Shown here one piece after another: positions 1 to 5,222 of a stretch of 6,052 bases of DNA; the first letter of the stretch is position 1, and each line of letters starts with the position of its first letter. Under the pieces are notes generated by a model. It saw nothing but the letters and a program-made list of their open reading frames with translations. It did no database searches and was not told where the DNA came from. This stretch comes from an uncultured Legionellales bacterium (GTDB lineage: Bacteria; Pseudomonadota; Gammaproteobacteria; UBA1113): the NCBI GenBank assembly GCA_945956945.1, contig CAMFJO010000060.1, positions 1 through 6,052 of the forward strand, given 5' to 3'. The translations under genes and the position numbers were made by a program.

Positions 1-923
1 TCGCTATAAGCTAAGATGCCTGCATCAGGATTAGATGCTAGTAAGCATAGATAGAGATTATTTCTGAGATAAGCAATTTGTTGCGGCTCTAAAGAAGAAC
101 ATTCTTTTAAAATATTTTCCATTAAACTAAAGACACTGCCAATTATAAAAGAGCTGCCAATAGAACTTCCCGTACTATTGATAAAGTAATTCAATTGGTT
201 ACGCATATAGGGTAGCATATTTGTCGGCAAATAGTTGCTTCGATAAAGCAAACTGCGCTGGTGTGCTGCAGCAATCTCTGCTTCATTTTGTTTGTAAAAG
301 GCGGCATAATTTTCTAAAATATCGGGAAATTGCTGTGCATCAATCAGAGGGCTTGTTACGTCCATATTGACCTGAGGATTATTAGCACATTGCATTTTCT
401 TCAAGTTTTCTATATGACGTTGTACTAGAAAGCTGTATGAATATTGTTGCCGTGAAAAAGAATCATTTTGCGCTATTTCAATTTGCTCTAAAATACAAGA
501 GAGTATTTCGGGTGTTAAAGTAGAAAAGCCCCAATGAGCATGCGTGTTGTTTTGCGCAAAAGAACCGCTTAGTTGCGGCGGGTGTATGCTTTCAAGGTTC
601 TTATGTAGAGAAGCATCTTGATCAATAGATTTTGGCCAATGTGATTCATTCACAAAGCAAAGATAAAAATTATTTATTAATGGAATAACAGAAGAAATAC
701 CTACGTGCATTATCTCCATACCTTCAGGTGGATAGTTTATTACAGCAAGTTGCATGAATGGATCACTTGGCTTTGGATTAATGCAACGCCGAGTATCACG
801 GCTAAACAGTGTCAATACCCATATTCCCATATCCTTAAGTGGTGTAATCGATAAAGCCGCTATTAGGCTGGGGCTTCGTAATTTATAAGTGAAAATAAGA
901 TCGGCATCATTATCTTTTGCCAT
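1..923 (-). CDS. Unrecognised protein, N-terminal 307 codons (runs off left edge)
   Basis: I read an uninterrupted minus-strand frame of 307 codons from ATG at 923 to the window edge; the C-terminus lies outside. The start is supported by a GAGG Shine-Dalgarno (930-933) 6 bases upstream and by a strong promoter match beyond it. The protein begins MAKDNDADLIFTYKL and is mixed alpha/beta in character. It is rich in Asn, Gln, Ser and Leu, and has scattered Cys and no signal peptide or clear membrane segment. Visible stretches include INYPPEGMEIMHVGISS around residue 65-80 and a Gln/Glu/Ala-rich helical part around residues 195-225 (ENYAAFYKQNEAEIAAAHQR). I recognise no domain or catalytic motif. 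Its own promoter and the gap after rnt suggest a separate transcription unit. A secreted Dot/Icm-type effector is possible given the likely lineage, but nothing in the visible part proves it. It is surely coding; its function is unknown. Confidence 0.85.
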   Translation of the reverse strand, partial: MAKDNDADLIFTYKLRSPSLIAALSITPLKDMGIWVLTLFSRDTRRCINPKPSDPFMQLAVINYPPEGMEIMHVGISSVIPLINNFYLCFVNESHWPKSIDQDASLHKNLESIHPPQLSGSFAQNNTHAHWGFSTLTPEILSCILEQIEIAQNDSFSRQQYSYSFLVQRHIENLKKMQCANNPQVNMDVTSPLIDAQQFPDILENYAAFYKQNEAEIAAAHQRSLLYRSNYLPTNMLPYMRNQLNYFINSTGSSIGSSFIIGSVFSLMENILKECSSLEPQQIAYLRNNLYLCLLASNPDAGILAYS

Positions 924-956
924 GATTTACCTCAGCAGTTAATTTTATCCTAGTGA

Positions 957-986
957 ATAATAAATAAAAATAGACAATTATGTCAA
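957..986 (-). promoter_or_regulatory. sigma70-type promoter of the unrecognised minus-strand gene
   Basis: On the minus strand a perfect TTGACA (-35, positions 986-981) is followed after 18 bases by TATTAT (-10, positions 962-957). Transcription would start near 950, giving a leader of about 27 bases with a GAGG ribosome site before the ATG at 923. The surrounding DNA is very AT-rich. The match is better than any other promoter in the window. Confidence 0.6.
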
Positions 987-1020
987 ATGCATTATCATCT
1001 GATGGATGTAAAAGAATATA

Positions 1021-1641
1021 TTACCGCCATCCGCCCAATTCCTGCCAGCGATTAACAATAAAACAAAACAATTCAGCAGTACGTTCGGCGTCGTATAAAG
1101 CCGAATGAGCCTGTTGATTGTCAAATTCTAATTTGGCCGCCGCAAGCGCACTGGCTAATACGGTTTCACCCAAGGCTAAGGCACTTAAGGCCGCTGTGTC
1201 GAATGTGGTAAAAGGGTGAAAAATACTTTTAAGTTTGTGCCGTTCACAAGCGGCATTGATAAAACTCAAATCAAAGGCGGCATTATGGCCTACTAAAACA
1301 CAACGTTTGCAATGAGCGTCTTTCATTTCTTTTTTCAAGTGAGAAAATAATTCCGATAAAGCTTTTTTTTCATCGACGGCCATTCTAAAGGGGTGATCGG
1401 GAATAATCCCAGTAAAAGCCAATGAAGCCGGATCCAGTTTCGCGCCGGCAAAGGGCAGGGTCGCGTAAAAAAAAGATTTTTGAGGGGCTAAGAATCCATG
1501 TTCATTCATTTCGACAGTGACCGCGGCAATTTCCAATAAAGCATGTGTTTTGGCATCAAAGCCGCCTGTTTCGACATCGACAATAATAGGGAAATAGCCT
1601 CTAAAGCGTTTTGCCAAAGAAGGAATAGACCTCTCATTCAT
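1021..1641 (-). CDS. rnt: Ribonuclease T (DEDDh 3'-5' exoribonuclease)
   Basis: The product is 206 aa, close to the roughly 215 aa of E. coli RNase T. The family trims the 3' ends of tRNA (CCA end turnover) and other stable RNAs in the cytoplasm, acting as a homodimer with two metal ions. The full DEDDh set is visible. Exo I is VDVETGGF with D22 and E24, Exo II is VGHNAAFDLSFI with D124, and Exo III has H179 and D184 in AHSALYDAERTAELF. The start is fixed by an AAAGGG ribosome site (1651-1656, inside pyrC) 9 bases upstream of the ATG. The first 8 bases overlap the end of pyrC, so the gene is probably translated together with pyrC from one mRNA. DNA polymerase III epsilon and other DEDDh exonucleases are the alternative. 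The TGGFD context, the F-T-G-I-x-P-x-H-P-F-R segment (residues 76-86) and the length favour RNase T. Confidence 0.95.
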   Translation of the reverse strand: MNERSIPSLAKRFRGYFPIIVDVETGGFDAKTHALLEIAAVTVEMNEHGFLAPQKSFFYATLPFAGAKLDPASLAFTGIIPDHPFRMAVDEKKALSELFSHLKKEMKDAHCKRCVLVGHNAAFDLSFINAACERHKLKSIFHPFTTFDTAALSALALGETVLASALAAAKLEFDNQQAHSALYDAERTAELFCFIVNRWQELGGWR

Positions 1642-2689
1642 GGTTAATGCCCTTTATTGATTGGCATTGCCAGGATAAAGTTTGCCCCGCTAATAGCGGA
1701 ATAAAGGTTAATCCGTCTACTGTGTAATGGTGGGGAACCATCCATTCTTTTTGTATTAAATGCACCTGTTGCTGATTTAAGGGCAATTGATAAAAACGTG
1801 CGCCATTGATACTGCTAAAAGTTTCTAATAAGGATAAAGCTTTATGTTCGTAAAATAATTCTGCTAATAAAGCAAGCGCAATGGGGCTGGTAAAACAGCC
1901 AGCACAACCGCAGGCGCTGTATTTTTTATCTTGTACGTGTGGCGCGCTATCCGTGCCTAAGAAAAAATGCGTTTGTCCTGAGGTCATCACAGCTTCTTGT
2001 AATGCCTGCTGATGATCTTGTTGTTTTAAGATCGGCAAACAGTAATAATCGGGTCTGAGGCCGCCCGCCAATAAATGATTGCGATTAAAAGCCAAATGGT
2101 GCACCGTAATGGTAGCGGCAATATGAGCGGGCATACTTTTTACCCAATCTACGGCTTGCCTGGTGGTAATGTGCTCTAATACAATCGGTAGTTTAGGGAA
2201 GCGCTGTTGTAAGGGATTTAAAATGTTTCCAATAAAACGCGCTTCACGATCGAATATATCAATGGTGCTATCAGTCACTTCGCCATGAATGAGGAGGGGT
2301 AAGGCCAATTCTTCCATGAGCGCTAAATGTTCAAAATGCTGATGGATATCCTGAATACCCCAATCAGAATGCGTCGTAGCACCCTGTGGATACCATTTTA
2401 CACCCAAGATCCAGGGGCAATGTTTTGCTTCCCTTAAAGTGTTTGCATTTAACTCACCCGTAAAATACAGCGCAAAATAGGGGTTAAAATGCGCATTTTT
2501 AGCGCTTGCTAAAATACGCGACCGATAGCTCAAGATGCTGGGTACGGTGGTTAAGGGGGGCACCAGGTTGGGCATAGCGAGCACGCGCGCAAAAGATTGT
2601 TCGGCTAAAGCCACCGTTATTTCTAAGGCTCTATCATCTCGCAAATGGATATGCCAGTCGTCGGGTTGAATAATATTAATACTGTGCAT
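1634..2689 (-). CDS. pyrC: Dihydroorotase, class II (PyrC)
   Basis: The 351-aa product is the usual length for class II dihydroorotase (E. coli 348). It is the zinc amidohydrolase that closes carbamoyl-aspartate to dihydroorotate in de novo pyrimidine synthesis. The metal site is complete: H13 and H15 in DDWHIHLRD, the lysine to be carboxylated K98 in GVKWYP, H135 in LLIHGEV, H173 in LEHITT, and the catalytic Asp D247 in FLGTDSAPH. The PNLVPP (40-45) and GATTHSD segments also fit the family. The ATG at 2689 puts the first metal motif at the position expected for the family. Its Shine-Dalgarno is weak. The stop codon lies inside the rnt start (ATGAATGA), so the two genes form an overlapping pair. 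I see no sign of damage. Confidence 0.97.
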   Translation of the reverse strand: MHSINIIQPDDWHIHLRDDRALEITVALAEQSFARVLAMPNLVPPLTTVPSILSYRSRILASAKNAHFNPYFALYFTGELNANTLREAKHCPWILGVKWYPQGATTHSDWGIQDIHQHFEHLALMEELALPLLIHGEVTDSTIDIFDREARFIGNILNPLQQRFPKLPIVLEHITTRQAVDWVKSMPAHIAATITVHHLAFNRNHLLAGGLRPDYYCLPILKQQDHQQALQEAVMTSGQTHFFLGTDSAPHVQDKKYSACGCAGCFTSPIALALLAELFYEHKALSLLETFSSINGARFYQLPLNQQQVHLIQKEWMVPHHYTVDGLTFIPLLAGQTLSWQCQSIKGINHE

Positions 2690-2723
2690 GGTAAACTGAG
2701 CCTGATTTTATCAATACGGGTAG

Positions 2724-2753
2724 AGTATAGCGTATTTCTGCCTTTAAAGATAA
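2724..2753 (-). promoter_or_regulatory. Possible pyrC-rnt promoter
   Basis: On the minus strand a good -10 box, TATACT (2729-2724), lies 34 bases before the pyrC start codon. The best -35 candidate, TTATCT at 2753-2748, is 18 bases upstream and weak. Transcription would start near 2717, with a leader of about 27 bases. I see no hairpin or pyrimidine-run initiation signal like the one that controls E. coli pyrC. Confidence 0.35.
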
Positions 2754-2836
2754 CAGGTTAATATTTAAACCATCCGGACCGACTAACCCAATGCCGCTAC
2801 CAGGCCTCAGGAATAACTAAAAAATATTTTGTGAAT

Positions 2837-2864
2837 TTGTCTGAAAGAACTAGCGTTCTATAAA
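2837..2864 (+). promoter_or_regulatory. Possible promoter for the porin gene, upstream of the palindrome
   Basis: TTGTCT (2837-2842), a 16-base spacer and TATAAA (2859-2864) make a reasonable sigma70-type match on the plus strand. The spacer contains a perfect 5-bp inverted repeat (AGAAC 2846-2850, GTTCT 2855-2859, 4-base loop), which could be an operator half-pair. A second, extended -10-like TGATACTAT follows at 2872-2880. If used, the transcript would run through the whole 162-bp palindrome before reaching the porin gene, nearly 400 bases downstream. Confidence 0.3.
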
Positions 2865-2898
2865 GTAGGTGTGATACTATTTTTATTAAGGAATTCTT

Positions 2899-3060
2899 AG
2901 GGCTTGTTGGCATTTGGTTTGTCGATGCGAAAAATGAGAAAAGCGAGGCAAAATATCCGCAAATTTGAGGAGAATATCAAGCCATATTTGACGAAAATTT
3001 GCGAATATTTGGACCGCTTTTCTCATTTTGCAGCCGATTAACCGAATGTTAACAAGCCCT
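2899..3060. repeat. 162-bp near-palindromic element (MITE-like or dispersed palindromic repeat)
   Basis: The two ends are perfect 10-base inverted repeats, AGGGCTTGTT (2899-2908) and AACAAGCCCT (3051-3060). Dyad symmetry continues almost to the centre at about 2980. The longest exact arm is AAAATGAGAAAAGCG (2931-2945) pairing with 3015-3029. CGCAAATTT (2958-2966) pairs with 2995-3003, and AATAT (2973-2977) pairs with ATATT (2984-2988) around a 6-base loop. The RNA or single strand could fold into one long hairpin. No transposase gene is present and I see no convincing target-site duplication. Both strands are open through much of it: a 38-codon plus frame (ATG 2925, stop 3039-3041) and a 46-codon minus frame (ATG 3026, stop 2886-2888). 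Such elements are usually non-autonomous insertion-sequence derivatives; the parent family cannot be told from this window. Confidence 0.8.
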
Positions 3061-3246
3061 CAAGCCACACAAAATGAGTGCTTGGTTATTTTTGTCAGGA
3101 TGTTGGTTCGTTCAACTTTACTCACGCCACGGGTTTTTAGGTTAAGAAGCAAATTTTTTGCGCAAAATAAGTGTATCAGTATACCTGATTGTTGCAGATA
3201 ATGATGTAGCCCTCCTACCTAAAAATCAAATAGAAGAGTACAAATT

Positions 3247-3251
3247 AAGGA
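3247..3251 (+). promoter_or_regulatory. Shine-Dalgarno that fixes the porin start at GTG 3260
   Basis: AAGGA lies 8 bases before GTG 3260. Starting there gives a classic signal peptide at the very N-terminus. The in-frame TTG at 3158 has no comparable ribosome site and would bury that signal behind 34 mostly polar residues. Confidence 0.75.
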
Positions 3252-3259
3252 ACATTATT

Positions 3260-4936
3260 GTGAAGTTCTTGCGCATTAAAAAAATCAGTATGGCATTGGC
3301 AGTTATTTTAGGTAGCGGTGTGATGGGTGAGGCTTGGGCTGATTCGACGACATCGGCTAATAGCAATGTGGATAAACAAGTTGAGTTATTGAGCCAACAA
3401 ACGGCGGCGCTACAACAACAATTGCAACAATTACAAAAGCAAATTGCCGAATTAAAATCTGAAAAAGCGGTAACACCGACCGCAACGCCTGTAGCGGCAA
3501 CGGTGAATACGACTACTCCGGCAGCTGCTTCTCCTTCTAGCACTTCTGCTAAGACGACTGTCAATAGTAATCCTGAAAAAGCAGCTGCACCGGGTATGAC
3601 CCCTACCAAGACAAGTACACAACCCGCTAATGCAACTGCCATACCTTATGGTGGACGCGGCGATTTGGCCAATATTGGTGGTACCGCGGTCATTACGGCG
3701 CCGTTTATTCATTCTAGCCGCCAATTTTCCGGTTCAGACTTAATTGTTAACTATTCTACCATTAAAAAGAACGTTGCTATATTGCAACAAAATAAAAATT
3801 TCGTAGACGAAATGGAATCTATGGGCTTAGCTTTGCCTAACTTCCCCTTATTAGAATTAAGCGGTAACGTGGAGGCTTTGGGGCAAAATATTAATGGGTT
3901 CAATAATAACAACCACAGCGATTTAAATTTAAGTAATGCAGAATTAGACATGCAGGCACGTATTAGTACCTGGGTAACGGGCTTTATGTCTTTTGTTTAT
4001 AGCTCGGGCAGTTCGGGTGGTGGACGTCGTGTCGACAATTCTAATGTTTATTTGGACAATGGTTTTATCACGATCGGCAATTTTGACAAATCTCACTTTT
4101 ATGGTACGGTAGGTCAATTATATGTGCCTTTCGGTTCTTTCAGCACGAACGATATCAGCAACCCCTTCAATAAGAGCCTCTTTCGTACTAAAGGCCGGCC
4201 TATCGTCTTGGGCTATAACTCTGCGGCGAGCACGGGTTTAGATGCCTCTATTTATGGTTATAGGGGAGATGCCAGAACGGGGTCGGATCAAATGCCGAGT
4301 AATGTCAATGATCAGACTTCAGTGCTCAATCAGTATGGTGCGGATGTTGTATACCATTTCTTATTAGGGGGAGCCAATATAGGTTTTGGTGCCAGTGTTA
4401 TCAACAATGTGTCTGATGCGGGTGGTATGCAGTATACGGGTGGTAATGGAGGCAATGTCAATCAAGATTATTTTAGCGGCTTTGGTGAAGATTCAGAGAC
4501 TGAAGTGTTAAAACATGGTGTCCCGGGTGTCGACTTCCGTATGGATCTTAGTTATGACCCTATCGTATTGCTGGCGGAATACACGACTGCAACACAGGAT
4601 TTCAATCAGGTTGATTTAAGCTACAATGGGCATGGTGCAAAACCGAGCGCAGGGCATTACGAAGCAGATTATAAATTTAACATTTTCTCGAGGCCTTCCA
4701 CTTTTGCTTTGTCCTTTGATCAAAGTAAGGAAGCTTTGGCATTAAATGCACCTGCACGCGGCTATACAGCAGCAGTGAGTACTTCTATTTTCAAAAATAC
4801 CTTGCTGACTTTTGAAGTACATCATTACATCAATTACAGTTCGGGTGATACGGCTAGTGGTAATAATGGGGTTGTATTCACGCCAGAAGGGGATAGTTCC
4901 AATGGTATTCTGGCGCAGCTGGATGCTTATTTCTAG
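3260..4936 (+). CDS. LbtU-like siderophore porin (DUF3573-type outer-membrane beta-barrel)
   Basis: From GTG 3260 the product is 558 aa. Residues 1-27 form a signal peptide: KFLRIKK n-region, hydrophobic core, and AWA before D28. Residues 37-69 are a Gln/Leu heptad coiled coil (LLSQQTAALQQQLQQLQKQI). Residues 70 to about 125 are an Ala/Thr/Pro/Ser-rich linker. The rest is Gly/Asn/Ser-rich with alternating hydrophobic strands, and ends in LAQLDAYF, the terminal Phe expected for BAM-assembled barrels. This is the layout of the LbtU family. Legionella pneumophila LbtU is reported as a TonB-independent receptor for the siderophore legiobactin. I see no TonB box or plug domain, which fits. The family call rests on architecture and remembered similarity, not an alignment. 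The substrate is unknown and uptake of something other than a siderophore is possible. No siderophore synthesis or inner-membrane transport gene is adjacent. The gene is transcribed divergently from pyrC. Confidence 0.7.
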   Translation: MKFLRIKKISMALAVILGSGVMGEAWADSTTSANSNVDKQVELLSQQTAALQQQLQQLQKQIAELKSEKAVTPTATPVAATVNTTTPAAASPSSTSAKTTVNSNPEKAAAPGMTPTKTSTQPANATAIPYGGRGDLANIGGTAVITAPFIHSSRQFSGSDLIVNYSTIKKNVAILQQNKNFVDEMESMGLALPNFPLLELSGNVEALGQNINGFNNNNHSDLNLSNAELDMQARISTWVTGFMSFVYSSGSSGGGRRVDNSNVYLDNGFITIGNFDKSHFYGTVGQLYVPFGSFSTNDISNPFNKSLFRTKGRPIVLGYNSAASTGLDASIYGYRGDARTGSDQMPSNVNDQTSVLNQYGADVVYHFLLGGANIGFGASVINNVSDAGGMQYTGGNGGNVNQDYFSGFGEDSETEVLKHGVPGVDFRMDLSYDPIVLLAEYTTATQDFNQVDLSYNGHGAKPSAGHYEADYKFNIFSRPSTFALSFDQSKEALALNAPARGYTAAVSTSIFKNTLLTFEVHHYINYSSGDTASGNNGVVFTPEGDSSNGILAQLDAYF

Positions 4937-5222
4937 GGAATGAAATGTTGTAACTACTCACCCATCTACGAGTACGATAAAGCACAGATTAGGATGTAGG
5001 TTGCGTACAAAATTTCTGGGAAAAAGCGGCGTTTTCCAAGATATAAATTGCATTTTTTACGAAGTTTTTGCACGCAAGATGCGCCCAAAAAATGTGAGCA
5101 CAAAGCGCGTAGCGCGGCGAACATTTTTGACGCAGGCTACTGCGCCCGAAGGGCGAAGCAGGAACGAAGTGAGTGCTGAGTCCATATGGGCTTTTTTTGA
5201 AAAGGGGGCTGGTAGTTACGAA
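4937..5222 (+). other. Stop-free, repeat-like segment in frame with pmbA
   Basis: Between the porin stop and the conserved part of PmbA, the pmbA frame has no stop for 93 codons (TGA at 4941-4943 is the last). Possible starts within it are TTG 5001 (AGGA at 4991-4994, 6 bases upstream), ATG 5079 (48 extra residues, poor ribosome site) and GTG 5169. Translated, the part from 5079 reads MRPKNVSTKRVARRT..., is Arg-rich and uses CGG, CGA and AGG codons, then gives SIWAFFEKGAGSYE just before the pmbA ATG. None of this resembles the usual PmbA N-terminus. The minus strand is also open here (4992-5249). Hairpins and GC-rich short palindromes suggest a mobile or dispersed element, perhaps spanning about 5010-5212. 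I see no terminator for the porin gene and no convincing pmbA promoter in this stretch. Confidence 0.55.
5080..5161. repeat. Two adjacent hairpins in the segment before pmbA
   Basis: The first is TGCG (5080-5083) and AAAAATGT (5088-5095) pairing with ACATTTTT (5121-5128) and CGCA (5131-5134), with an inner GCGC-GTA-GCGC palindrome at 5105-5115. The second is CTGC-GCCC (5140-5147) pairing with GGGC (5151-5154) and GCAG (5158-5161). The heptamer TGCGCCC occurs in both (5080-5086 and 5141-5147). There is no T-run directly after either, so a rho-independent terminator is unlikely. Confidence 0.6.

Larger units (their letters stand above)
2690..3259. other. 570-base divergent intergenic region between pyrC and the porin gene
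   Basis: This stretch carries the leader and probable promoter of pyrC at its left end, then about 70 bases (2754-2830) in which I see nothing specific. After that come a possible plus-strand promoter (2837-2864), the 162-bp palindrome (2899-3060) and about 200 bases of porin-gene leader. The leader contains a weak imperfect hairpin at 3061-3084 (CAAGC/GCTTG) followed by a T-rich run, which may be a decayed terminator. The porin frame is open back to a TAA at 3143, but start and ribosome-site evidence puts the true start at 3260. I see no RNA gene or conserved riboswitch core. Confidence 0.6.

Noticed and set aside
989..1003. GATGATAATGC on the minus strand as a Fur box upstream of the unrecognised gene
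   Set aside because: Only about half of the 19 consensus positions match and there is no dyad symmetry. In such AT-rich DNA this is expected by chance.
3158..3259. 34-codon N-terminal extension of the porin from TTG 3158
   Set aside because: It has a poor ribosome site and would bury the signal peptide, while GTG 3260 has AAGGA at ideal spacing.
3226..3642. 138-codon minus-strand frame opposite the porin gene
   Set aside because: It lies wholly antisense to the signal peptide, coiled coil and linker. Its Cys- and Val-rich translation comes from reading the Gln/Ala/Thr codons backwards.
3452..3724. 90-codon minus-strand frame with Arg/Cys-rich product
   Set aside because: It is antisense to the Ala/Thr linker of the porin, and its low-complexity composition is an artefact of that linker.
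3751..3951. 66-codon minus-strand frame
   Set aside because: It is a short shadow inside the porin gene with no ribosome site or family resemblance.
5019..5037. GGAAAA/TTTTCC hairpin as a terminator after the porin gene
   Set aside because: The stem is only 6 AT-rich pairs, no T-run follows, and it lies about 80 bases past the stop.
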